Source: Gammaproteobacteria bacterium (GTDB taxonomy: Bacteria; Pseudomonadota; Gammaproteobacteria; Steroidobacterales; Steroidobacteraceae). Taken from it: a stretch of 64,000 nucleotides of DNA. The position numbers and the translations under genes were made by a program. Below the pieces are notes generated by a model. That model searched no databases. It was not told where the DNA came from and worked only from the letters and a program-made list of their open reading frames with translations. Location: assembly GCA_025357915.1 (NCBI GenBank), contig JANYLH010000004.1, positions 62,001-126,000 on the forward strand, given 5' to 3'. Every line of letters begins with the position of its first letter. Within the stretch, counting starts at the first letter, position 1. This document shows, one piece after another, positions 35,519 through 43,593 of the stretch.

Positions 35519-37894
35519 GTGCAGCCCCCGACGAGCGCCGCTGACCCTCCGCCCGCGTCAGAGGTCACCCGCTACCGTGCGGGTGATCTGCTCATCGATC
35601 TTGGCCGCGCCGTCACCACGCGCGGCGGCGTGGAAGTTCCCCTGCCGCGCCTGACTTTCGATCTGCTGGTCGCCCTTGCGCGCGCAGCCCCCAACGTCGC
35701 GACTACCGATGAGTTGATGCGGCAGGTATGGCCGCGGGTCGTTGTCAATCCGGAAACGGTAAGCCAGCGGGTCAAATTGCTGCGCAGCGCCCTCGGCGAC
35801 GATCCGCAGGAGCCGCGCTACATCGCTGGCGTCCGGGGCCGGGGCTATCGGTTCGCGTGCGCGGTTGAGCCGCTCTACGAGCCGGTTGGGGTCGCGCCAC
35901 TGCGTACCGATGCGCCCCGGAAGCGGGCTACTGCCCTTGCGCTGCCGCTCGTCATGGCCGTGGTCGTGGTGGCGGTGGTGGCGGCCGGATGGGCCATGTG
36001 GGGCCGCCCGCTGCACACGTCGGCTGCACCTGCGGCTGCGGCCACGTTGCCGCCGCGGTCCATAGCGGTACTTCCTTTCAAAGACCTGAACGGTGATCGC
36101 GAAGACGACATCCTCGCCCTGGGCATCCCGGAGGCGCTGCTGCATCAACTGGCAAGCTTCGAGAACCTCGAGGTGATCGCCAGGACTTCGTCGTTTTCCT
36201 TTCAGGGCCGGGATCTGGACGTGCGGGATATCGGCCGGCAGCTCGGAGCCCGCTACATACTCGAAGGCAGCGTGCAACGGGACCAGCAGCGCCTGCGTGT
36301 CACGGCGCAGCTGGTCGACGCACAGTCCGGCGGGCATGTCTGGTCGATGCAATTTGACAAGAGCCCGCAGAATGTCTTCGAACTGCAGGACGCCATAGCG
36401 CTCGAGGTCGCGCGCGCGCTGAGCATCAGCCTGCAGCCAGGCGAGGTGCCGAGGAAGCCGGAATCAACTTCTTTTGAAGCCTATCTCGAGTACCTGCAGG
36501 GTAGCAGGCTGCTCGAGACCTGGCGCCGGGCGGACATGAAGGCGGCCGCCGACCATGCAGCGCGCGCCATCGCCATCGACCCGCAGTATGCGGACGCAAT
36601 GATTTTGCTGGCGCGGGCGAATGTCCGGGTTGCCGAGTACGATACCAGTCCGGACCACGCAGGCCGCTTCCGCACGGTGCAGCGTGCCGCGCTGGCATTG
36701 CTCGATCACGCCCTCGCGCTCAATGCGCGCTCGAGCCGCGCCTACGCTGAACGGGGTTACGTCAACGCGTTCTCTGATCTGGCCGTCGCGGAGACCGACT
36801 ACCGCAAGGCACTGGAACTCAACCCCAGCGATGTGCAGGCCCTGGAGGAGCTGGCGGCGGTGGTCTATGAGAATCCGGTACGCAGGGGCGAAGCGCTCAC
36901 CTTGATTGACAGGGCGCTCAAGCTCGACCCGCTTGAGCCAAGGCTTGACGTCGTCAAGGCAGTCTACCTGTGCTATGGCCGCAGTGACTGTGCAGGGGCC
37001 GAGAAACTCCTGCAGGACGCGCTGCGACTCAATCCATTGTTCGTACCCGCGCTGGAGCGCCTGGCCGAGGTCTACTGGTCTTCAGGCCGCTTCGCCGAAG
37101 CGATCAAGATTGCTGAACAGGTCGTTGCCGCGGATCCCACCGCCGCGCAGCCGCGACAGGTGCTGCAGAACCTCTACCTGGAGGTTCAGGATCTCGATGC
37201 CGCAGAGCAGGTTACGCGTGCAGTGCCGCCGGCGAATCCCGTGCTCATGGCGGCCTTGCTGCTGGCCCAGGGCAGGTTATCCGCGGCGGGTCTGCAAAGT
37301 TACCGCGCGCTCGCGCTCGGGGCGATTACGCCCATCGCCGAACCCCTGCCCATAGCTGCGCTGCGACTGCGCGCGCGCATCACAGGCCAGTATCGGCAGG
37401 CCATCAGCGTCCTGGCGGAACGATCGCAGACCGAATGGGATACCGCCGATCAACCGACTGTGCACGACCCCTCCAGCGGGTATATGAATGTGGTTGGGCT
37501 CGCCGATCTGCTTATTCAGTCTGGCCAGGCAGTGCGCGGCCGGCGCCTGCTCGAAGCGACGCTAGCCGCGATGGACCACGAGGCGACCGCCCTCGGGAGG
37601 GGGACGCTATGGCAGCACCCGATGCGGCCCGTGGCGCTGGCGCTGCTGGGCCGCAACGATGAGGCCATCGCCGAGCTGCGCTCGACGTTAGTCACGCGTT
37701 ATGAACTGAACGACGCCTGGTACTTTCTCGGGCTGGAACCCGCCTACGAACAGTTGCGCAAGGATCCGCGCTTCCAGGACATCGTGCGTGTGGCCCGGGA
37801 GCATGCGGCGCGTGAGCGCCGCGCGCTCGCGCAGCTGCGCGCAGACAGGATCGTGCCTGATCGCAGCCGGAATTCCACGGCGGTCAGCCGCTAG
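35519..37894 (+). CDS. membrane-anchored CadC-type regulator with TolB-like and TPR domains
   Basis: A 791-residue protein. Residues about 15-115 are an OmpR/PhoB-type winged helix (RLTFDLLVALARAAPNVATT, then VSQRVKLLRSALGDDP, RYIAGVRGRGYRF). One membrane segment lies at about 138-160 (ALALPLVMAVVVVAVVAAGW). A periplasmic TolB/FlgO-like domain follows (RSIAVLPFKDLNGDREDDIL, then LGARYILEGSVQR), then many TPR-like helical repeats. This layout is that of one-component membrane regulators that bind DNA from the membrane and sense in the periplasm. The start is GTG at 35519. Its position after the secreted protein and peroxidase suggests it senses a related periplasmic signal; that link is inferred. 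Confidence 0.87.
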   Translation: MQPPTSAADPPPASEVTRYRAGDLLIDLGRAVTTRGGVEVPLPRLTFDLLVALARAAPNVATTDELMRQVWPRVVVNPETVSQRVKLLRSALGDDPQEPRYIAGVRGRGYRFACAVEPLYEPVGVAPLRTDAPRKRATALALPLVMAVVVVAVVAAGWAMWGRPLHTSAAPAAAATLPPRSIAVLPFKDLNGDREDDILALGIPEALLHQLASFENLEVIARTSSFSFQGRDLDVRDIGRQLGARYILEGSVQRDQQRLRVTAQLVDAQSGGHVWSMQFDKSPQNVFELQDAIALEVARALSISLQPGEVPRKPESTSFEAYLEYLQGSRLLETWRRADMKAAADHAARAIAIDPQYADAMILLARANVRVAEYDTSPDHAGRFRTVQRAALALLDHALALNARSSRAYAERGYVNAFSDLAVAETDYRKALELNPSDVQALEELAAVVYENPVRRGEALTLIDRALKLDPLEPRLDVVKAVYLCYGRSDCAGAEKLLQDALRLNPLFVPALERLAEVYWSSGRFAEAIKIAEQVVAADPTAAQPRQVLQNLYLEVQDLDAAEQVTRAVPPANPVLMAALLLAQGRLSAAGLQSYRALALGAITPIAEPLPIAALRLRARITGQYRQAISVLAERSQTEWDTADQPTVHDPSSGYMNVVGLADLLIQSGQAVRGRRLLEATLAAMDHEATALGRGTLWQHPMRPVALALLGRNDEAIAELRSTLVTRYELNDAWYFLGLEPAYEQLRKDPRFQDIVRVAREHAARERRALAQLRADRIVPDRSRNSTAVSR

Positions 37895-37922
37895 GGATCC
37901 CGCGCGCGCCGGTCCGGATCCC
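37894..37922. terminator. weak hairpin between convergent genes
   Basis: GGGATCC (37894-37900) and GGATCCC (37916-37922) form a 7-base stem with a 15-base GC-rich loop, between the stop of the CadC-like gene and the stop of ybeD. No T-tract follows on either strand, so terminator function is only possible. Confidence 0.25.
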
Positions 37923-37926
37923 GGTA

Positions 37927-38190
37927 CTACAGCACCATCAGCACACCATCGATCTCCTTCAGGTCGGCAAACAGCGCCGCGATATGCTGCGGGTCCCGCG
38001 CGCGGATCGTATAAGTCACGGCGCTGAAATTGCCCTGGGCCGAAGGGCGCGCGGTGGCCGCCGCGCTGACCGCGGCGCCCGCGTGACGCGCCATAACCGC
38101 GTCGACATGGGCGCGCGGCCCGGCGCCCGCGCGCAGCATCACCTTGATCGGGTAATCACAGGGAAAGGTGAGCAGTTCCGGGCTGGTCAT
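37927..38190 (-). CDS. ybeD: YbeD/DUF493 family protein
   Basis: An 87-residue ACT-like protein of unknown regulatory role. The product begins TSPELLTFPCDYPIKVMLRA and ends FSAVTYTIRARDPQHIAALF followed by DLKEIDGVLMVL, matching the family at both ends. The ATG at 38190 is used; the open frame continues upstream but is not protein-like. In many gammaproteobacteria it lies between dat or dacC and lipB, and it keeps the dacC/dat side here while lipB is about 5 kb away on the opposite strand. Confidence 0.9.
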   Translation of the reverse strand: MTSPELLTFPCDYPIKVMLRAGAGPRAHVDAVMARHAGAAVSAAATARPSAQGNFSAVTYTIRARDPQHIAALFADLKEIDGVLMVL

Positions 38191-38250
38191 GCCCGGCAGC
38201 ATAGCCTGCCGGCGGTGACAAGCGAACCGCCCGCGGCGCAGAACGCGCGC

Positions 38251-38421
38251 ATGCCCGTGATATTCCGCACCATAGCACTGCTGCTGATCTCCGATATCTT
38301 CATGACTTTCGCGTGGTACGCGCACCTGCGCAATCTCGCGCACCGACCCTGGCTGATCGCGCAGACGCCGGCCGGAGTGGCCGGTTACGCCTACGCCTGC
38401 CGCTGGAAGGAGCGCCGCTGA
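38251..38421 (+). pseudogene. truncated DUF486 membrane protein
   Basis: Fifty-six residues starting MPVIFRTIALLLISDIFMTF, then AWYAHLRNLAHRPWLIA. This matches the first membrane helix and the FMTFAWYGHL signature of DUF486 (DMT-type) proteins, which are normally about 110-120 residues with four helices. After LIA the family sequence is replaced by TPAGVAGYAYACRWKERR and a stop, so the last three helices are missing. It lies between ybeD and dat and is probably non-functional. Confidence 0.65.
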
Positions 38422-38443
38422 TCCTGCGCGAGCCCGCTCCGGC

Positions 38444-39301
38444 CTAGGGCCGCACCCAGCTCGCTTCGACCAGCGCGCGCATGCGCCGCCACAGCGGTCC
38501 GGGCCGGCCGTTCCCGACGCTTACGCCATCGAGGTGCGTGACCGCCACCACTCCGCGCGTCGCCGCGCTCAGCCAGATTTCGTCCGCGCCGCGCAAGCCC
38601 GCCTCGCTCACCGGGACGCTGCGGCAGGGAATGGCATGGGCCGCGGCGAGTTCCTCGATGAGCCCGCGGGTGGTGCCCGGGAGCAGCTGATGGCTGCGCG
38701 GCGGCGTGCGGATCTCGCCGTCGATCACCACGTGCACGGCCGAGGCGCTGGCGTCGGTGAGCCAGCCCGCGCGCAGCAGGATGGTCTCCGCCGCGGCGGC
38801 CTCGACGGCCTGCTGGCGCAACAGCACGTTGGCCAGCAGCGCCACCGACTTGATGTCGCACCGTGCCCAGCGGGTGTCCTCGGCCGTGATGCACGCGACC
38901 CCGTGTTCGAGCACTTCCGCGGGTGTCGCCGGGAGTGGCGCGCAGAACCCGAACACCGTCGGTTCGAGGTCGGGGAGTGGCGCGTGATTGCGACCGAATT
39001 CGGCGCCGCGCGAGACCTGCAGATAGACGTACAGATCCCCGCCGCCATTGGCTGCCGCCAGTTCCTGCACCAGTTCGTTCCAGCGCGCGTCGCTGTGCGG
39101 ATTGCGGATGCGCAGTTCCGAGAGGCTGCGCTTCAGCCGGGCAATATTGGCGTGCAGCCGCGAAGCGTAGCCGCCGTGCAGTGCGATAACCTCGTAGACG
39201 CCGTCGCCGAACAGGAAACTGCGATCGAGCGGCGAGATGCGCGCCTCGCGCAGCGGCAGCAGCGCACCGTCGAGATGGCAAAGCGGCAGTGGTTCGGCCA
39301 T
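38444..39301 (-). CDS. dat: class IV aminotransferase, probable D-amino acid aminotransferase
   Basis: PLP enzyme of fold type IV, 285 residues. It has ISPLDRSFLFGDGVYEVIAL near the start, the PLP lysine in ARCDIKSVALLANVL, and LLPGTTRGLIEELAAA. The closest expectation is D-alanine aminotransferase, interconverting D-alanine and D-glutamate precursors for peptidoglycan. Position directly after dacC, which releases D-alanine, supports this, but branched-chain or aminodeoxychorismate activities share the fold. Eighteen bases separate it from dacC. Confidence 0.85.
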   Translation of the reverse strand: MAEPLPLCHLDGALLPLREARISPLDRSFLFGDGVYEVIALHGGYASRLHANIARLKRSLSELRIRNPHSDARWNELVQELAAANGGGDLYVYLQVSRGAEFGRNHAPLPDLEPTVFGFCAPLPATPAEVLEHGVACITAEDTRWARCDIKSVALLANVLLRQQAVEAAAAETILLRAGWLTDASASAVHVVIDGEIRTPPRSHQLLPGTTRGLIEELAAAHAIPCRSVPVSEAGLRGADEIWLSAATRGVVAVTHLDGVSVGNGRPGPLWRRMRALVEASWVRP

Positions 39302-39319
39302 GACGCGCGTACCGCCCGG

Positions 39320-40501
39320 CTAGAACCACAGGCTGATCGTGTCGATCATCCGGCGCCACAGGCCCCCTGTGGCCACGGCGGTCACCGGGTAGAGCGGCAC
39401 CCTGGCCACCGTCTTGCCGGCGACGTCCACCTGCAGTTCGCCCACCACGCCGCCGGCAGCGAGCGGCGCGATCAGCGGCCCGCGTACGGTGGCGCGCGTA
39501 CTGACCGTGGCGCCCTGGCCCCGCGGCACCGTGACCTGTACGGCGCCGCGCGGTCCCACGGCGATGTACTGCTCCGCACCCTTGTAGACGCGCGGCCTGA
39601 GTACCATTTCGCCCGCTTTCTTGACGGTGATCGACTCGTAGAAATTGAAGCCGTAGTTCAGCAGCGCAGCGCTCGCAGTTTCGCGGGCCGTGACTCCCGA
39701 TGTGCCCAGCACCACGGACACCAGCCGCATGCCGGAACGGAGCGCCGAGCTGATCAGGCAGTAGCCCGCGGTCTCGGTGTGACCGGTCTTGATGCCATCA
39801 ACGGTGGGATCGCGTTCCAGCAGGCCATTGCGATTCTCCTGGCGGATCTTGTTCCAGGTGTACTCACGCAGCGAATAGATGCCGTAGTACTCGGGGAAAT
39901 CGCGGATGATCGCGCGCGACAGCGTCGCCAGGTCGCGCGCCGTGCTGTAGTGGGTGGGCGAGGGCAGGCCGCTGGCGTCCTCGAAGTGCGTGCCGCCCAT
40001 GCCGAGCCGCTGCGCGTAGCCATTCATCATCTGCACGAACGCCGGTTCGCTTCCGCCCACACGCTCGGCGAGCGCGATGGTGGCGTCGTTCCCCGACTGC
40101 ACGATCATGCCCTTGACGAGCACTTCGACCGGCACCCGCGTGCCGACCTGCACGAAGGTGCGGGAGCCCTCGGCGCGCCAGGCGTGTTCGCTGATCAGCA
40201 CTTCCTCGCTCATCTTCAGGCGGCCGTCGCGCAGGGCGCTGAACACCACGTAGGCGCTCATGAGTTTGGTCAGGCTCGCCGGCTCGACGCGCTGGTCGGC
40301 ATTGCCTGCCGCCAAGGTTTGTCCGGAGGCGAAATCGACCAGTATCCAGCTGCGCGCCTCGATCACGGGCGGCGTGGCGAGCGGCGGCGCCATGGCGGGT
40401 TGCGCCACCGGCACGCCCACTGCATCGGCAGGCAAGCCAGCGCACAACGCCAGAATCAGGGCCAGCGCGGCGGGGATGATATTGCGACGGCTCGACTTCA
40501 T
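39320..40501 (-). CDS. dacC: D-alanyl-D-alanine carboxypeptidase (PBP5/6 family)
   Basis: Trims the terminal D-Ala from peptidoglycan pentapeptides in the periplasm. The 393-residue precursor has a signal peptide (IIPAALALILALCAGLPADA), the active-site S-L-T-K in EPASLTKLMSAY, S-G-N in VQSGNDATIALAE, and K-T-G in VDGIKTGHTETAGYC. A C-terminal beta domain and an amphipathic membrane anchor (GLWRRMIDTISLWF) follow. The ATG at 40501 is 70 bases after rlpA; the frame continues upstream without family similarity. Confidence 0.95.
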   Translation of the reverse strand: MKSSRRNIIPAALALILALCAGLPADAVGVPVAQPAMAPPLATPPVIEARSWILVDFASGQTLAAGNADQRVEPASLTKLMSAYVVFSALRDGRLKMSEEVLISEHAWRAEGSRTFVQVGTRVPVEVLVKGMIVQSGNDATIALAERVGGSEPAFVQMMNGYAQRLGMGGTHFEDASGLPSPTHYSTARDLATLSRAIIRDFPEYYGIYSLREYTWNKIRQENRNGLLERDPTVDGIKTGHTETAGYCLISSALRSGMRLVSVVLGTSGVTARETASAALLNYGFNFYESITVKKAGEMVLRPRVYKGAEQYIAVGPRGAVQVTVPRGQGATVSTRATVRGPLIAPLAAGGVVGELQVDVAGKTVARVPLYPVTAVATGGLWRRMIDTISLWF

Positions 40502-40571
40502 CAGCAGGTCTCCGGGAGCACAGTGAATACCGCTGGCGGCGCCAGGGCGGTGCGCAGTGTAGCGGCCCGCC

Positions 40572-41384
40572 TCAGTCATTGGCGAGCCGGGCCTCGGAGT
40601 AACCGAGCGCAGCCAGCCGCTCCGCCAGCTGGTCGAATTCCAGGACGGTGGCAATCGGGCCGATGCGCACCCGGCGCACCACCCGCCCGGTGTCGCTGTT
40701 GGCGAGTGAAAAGACGTGCGGGACGCCGCTGGACTGGAGCCGGTCGATCACCCGTTGCGCGTTGCTCTGGTCGGCGAAGGCGCCGACCTGAATGTACAGC
40801 GCGACCGTCCTGGCCTCGGGCGGTGTGGCTGCGGGTGCTGCGGGTTCGGGTGGTGCGGCTTCGGGCGGCGCCTCGCCCGGACCGATGGTGCGCAGTTCGA
40901 CGAACGCGGTCCCGGTGCGCACAATGTCGAGGCGCGTGGCCGCCGCATAGGACAGGTCGACGATGCGGTTGGCCACGAATGGGCCGCGATCGTTGATGCG
41001 CACGACGACGCTGCGGCCGTTGCCAAGATTGGTGATGCGCGCATAGCAGGGAATCGGCAGCGTGCGGTGCGCGGCGGTCATGGCGTACATGTCATAGCGC
41101 TCGCCGCTCGAGGTGTTGTGGCCATGGAAGTCGGGCCCGTACCAGGAGGCCACGCCCCGTTCGAGGTAACTGTCGGCGCTGGCCAGCACCGTATAGCGCC
41201 GGCCGTTCACGTCGTAGAAGGGTGGGTTGCCGTGGCTGCTGCGCGGTTCGGCACGCGGCACCGCGTCGGGGACCGCCTCTTGCGGCGGCGCGGTGACCGG
41301 CGGGGTGGGGCGGCGCGGCGCGCCCACGCAGGCGGCGAGCAGCAGCGTCATGACAGCCCCGGCTGCCGCCTGCGGCCCGCGCAT
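40572..41384 (-). CDS. rlpA: septal ring lytic transglycosylase RlpA
   Basis: Outer-membrane lipoprotein that cleaves peptide-free glycan strands. The 270-residue precursor has a lipobox LLLAAC near residue 19. Its double-psi barrel domain has RGVASWYGPDFHGHNTSSGE and the catalytic-region VVVRINDRGPFVANRIVDLS. A proline/alanine linker and a C-terminal SPOR domain (ALYIQVGAFADQSNAQRVID) follow, the latter binding denuded peptidoglycan. The start overlaps the mltB stop (TGATG), coupling the two hydrolases. Confidence 0.94.
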   Translation of the reverse strand: MRGPQAAAGAVMTLLLAACVGAPRRPTPPVTAPPQEAVPDAVPRAEPRSSHGNPPFYDVNGRRYTVLASADSYLERGVASWYGPDFHGHNTSSGERYDMYAMTAAHRTLPIPCYARITNLGNGRSVVVRINDRGPFVANRIVDLSYAAATRLDIVRTGTAFVELRTIGPGEAPPEAAPPEPAAPAATPPEARTVALYIQVGAFADQSNAQRVIDRLQSSGVPHVFSLANSDTGRVVRRVRIGPIATVLEFDQLAERLAALGYSEARLAND

Positions 41385-42457
41385 CAGGGCGCGTCGGGCG
41401 CCAGCACGCGCGCGCTGATGGCCTGCGCCAGATCATTCACCGCCATGGCGTACAGCGGGCTGTGGTTGTAGCGCGTGATCACGTAGAAGTTGCGGAAGCC
41501 TACCCGGTAACTCATGCCCTCGCTCAGTGGCGCCGCAATCGTCAGGCACGGCGTCGCGTCATCCAGCAGGCTCACCACCTGCATGCCCCGACCGCGCAGC
41601 GCGCCCAGTGTCTCATTGAGCGTGCTGCCCGGAGCTGCAACCGGCTCGGGCGCAGTGCCCAGCGTAGCCTCGGCCAGCACCGGCTGACCGTACTCCCAGC
41701 CATGCTGCGCAAGGTAATTGGCCACGCTCCCGAAGATGTCGGCCCAGTCCGTCCACAGGTCGCGACGCCCGGTGCCGCTCTCGTCAACCGCGAAATTCCG
41801 GAAGCTCGAGGGCATGAACTGTGCCGCTCCCATGGCGCCGGCGTAGGAGCCCAGCGCGGTCAGCGGGTCGATTTCGCCGCTTTGCGTCAGCAGCAGGAAC
41901 TGCTCGAGCTCGCGCTGGAAGAAGTCGCCGCGCGCCGGATAGTCGAAGGCCAGGGTGGCGAGCGCGTCGAGCACCCGGTAGCGTCCCATAATACGGCCGA
42001 AAAAGGTCTCGACGCCGACGATGCCGAGCACGTACTCGGGCTGCACGTGCCGCTGCATGGCGATGGCGTCGAGCAGCTCGCGATGTTCGCGCCACAGGCG
42101 CGCACCCGCGTCGATCCGCTCGCTGTTGAGGAAGCGGGCACGGTATTCCCACCACGCGAGCGACTTCTCCGCCGGCCGGTTCATGGCTTCGATGATCCTG
42201 GGCTGCGGCTCGGCCTTACCGAGCAGCGCGTAGACCGCTTCGCGCGTGAAACCCTTGCCGGTCATGCGCTGGACGAAGGCGGCGATATCGGCGCGGTCGA
42301 GGTCGAAGCGCGTGTGGCCCGGCAGCACGCGCTCGGGTTCGGCGCTCGCCCCGGGCGCAGGCGCCGCGGCCGCAGGCGTGTCGGCCGCCTGCGCGGTGGC
42401 TGGCGACAGCTGCGGCGCGAGGGCCAGGCTCAGGGAAAGCAACACGCCGCGCGGCAT
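41384..42457 (-). CDS. mltB: membrane-bound lytic murein transglycosylase B
   Basis: Cleaves glycan strands with formation of 1,6-anhydro-MurNAc. The 357-residue precursor has a signal peptide (MPRGVLLSLSLALAPQLSPA) without an obvious lipobox. The catalytic glutamate lies in VLGIVGVETFFGRIMGRYR, and GSYAGAMGAAQFMPSSFRNF is the family signature. The ATG at 42457 overlaps the rodA stop; a much longer open frame upstream lies inside rodA. Its anhydro-sugar products are the kind of material that enters the recycling route ending in AmgK-MurU. Confidence 0.93.
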   Translation of the reverse strand: MPRGVLLSLSLALAPQLSPATAQAADTPAAAAPAPGASAEPERVLPGHTRFDLDRADIAAFVQRMTGKGFTREAVYALLGKAEPQPRIIEAMNRPAEKSLAWWEYRARFLNSERIDAGARLWREHRELLDAIAMQRHVQPEYVLGIVGVETFFGRIMGRYRVLDALATLAFDYPARGDFFQRELEQFLLLTQSGEIDPLTALGSYAGAMGAAQFMPSSFRNFAVDESGTGRRDLWTDWADIFGSVANYLAQHGWEYGQPVLAEATLGTAPEPVAAPGSTLNETLGALRGRGMQVVSLLDDATPCLTIAAPLSEGMSYRVGFRNFYVITRYNHSPLYAMAVNDLAQAISARVLAPDAP

Positions 42458-43593
42458 CACGAGTTGACGAGCTTCCGGTGCGAATACAGGCCCATGAGAA
42501 TACCGAACCCCGCCAGCAGCGTCACGACGGAGGTGCCGCCGTAGCTGATGAGCGGCAATGGCACGCCGACCACGGGCAGGAGCCCGCTGACCATGCCGGC
42601 ATTGATGAATACGTAGACGAAGAAAGTCAGCGCCAGGCTCAGGCCCAGGAGCCGCGCGAAGGTGCCGCTGGACTGGCTCGCCAGGAATACGGCGCGCGAG
42701 ACGATGAACAGGTACAGCACCATCAGCACGATCAGCCCCAGCAGGCCGAATTCCTCGCCTATTACGGCGAAAATGAAATCCGTAGAACGCTCGGGAAGAA
42801 AGTCGAGCTGCGCCTGGCTGCCGTTCATCCAACCCTTGCCGAACAGGCCCCCGGAACCGATCGCGATCTGCGACTGGATGATGTGATAACCCGAACCCAG
42901 CGGATCGGACTGCGGATCGAGAAAGATGCGGATGCGCTGGCGCTGGTAGTCGTGCAGGAAGCGCCAGCCGACGAACGCAGCGCCCGCGCCGGCACAGGCG
43001 AGCCCGGCGATGACCTGCCACTGGAGGCCCGCCATCAGCACCACCAGGGCGCCGGTGGCGAAGATCAGCACCGCGGTGCCGAGGTCGGGCTGCATGGCGA
43101 CCAGCGCGGCGGGCAGGATCACGATTGCGGCGAGCACCATGAGGTTGCGCCAGTCGGGCGGCAGGCGGCGCTCGTGCATGAACGACGCGGCGAGCATCGG
43201 TACCGCGAGCTTCATGATCTCGGAGGGCTGGAAGCGGATCAGCCCCAGGTCGAGCCAGCGTTGCGCCCCCTTGCCGACGTAGCCGATCGCGTCGACGACG
43301 AGGAGCAGCACGATGCCGGCGCCGTACAACCAGGGCGCCAGGCTCCGCAGGAAATTCGGGCTGCTGTGCGCCAGCGCGATCATGGCGAAGGCGCCGATCC
43401 CGATGCGCATCAGCGTGCGCAGGATCGTCTCGAGGCTCTGTCCCGAAGCGCTGTACTGCACGACCAGCGCGTAGACTGCGAGCAGTGCGAGCCCCACCAG
43501 CAGCGGTCCGTCCAGTTTCAGAGCGGACAATAGCCGCGCCGTGGCCGAAAAAGTCCGGCGCGCGGCAGAATCGCGGTTGTCGTCCAGGATCAT
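42457..43593 (-). CDS. rodA: peptidoglycan polymerase RodA (SEDS)
   Basis: SEDS glycosyltransferase that polymerises lipid II during rod elongation, in complex with PBP2. The 378-residue protein has about ten membrane segments, the conserved loop KGAQRWLDLGLIRFQPSEIMKL, and near the end GVPLPLISYGGTSVVTLLAGFG. It overlaps mrdA at its start (43590-43593) and mltB at its stop. Length and order are standard. Confidence 0.96.
   Translation of the reverse strand: MILDDNRDSAARRTFSATARLLSALKLDGPLLVGLALLAVYALVVQYSASGQSLETILRTLMRIGIGAFAMIALAHSSPNFLRSLAPWLYGAGIVLLLVVDAIGYVGKGAQRWLDLGLIRFQPSEIMKLAVPMLAASFMHERRLPPDWRNLMVLAAIVILPAALVAMQPDLGTAVLIFATGALVVLMAGLQWQVIAGLACAGAGAAFVGWRFLHDYQRQRIRIFLDPQSDPLGSGYHIIQSQIAIGSGGLFGKGWMNGSQAQLDFLPERSTDFIFAVIGEEFGLLGLIVLMVLYLFIVSRAVFLASQSSGTFARLLGLSLALTFFVYVFINAGMVSGLLPVVGVPLPLISYGGTSVVTLLAGFGILMGLYSHRKLVNS

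Noticed and set aside
38534-40996. 820-residue plus-strand open frame
   Set aside because: Antisense to dat, dacC and rlpA; a shadow of GC-rich coding sequence.
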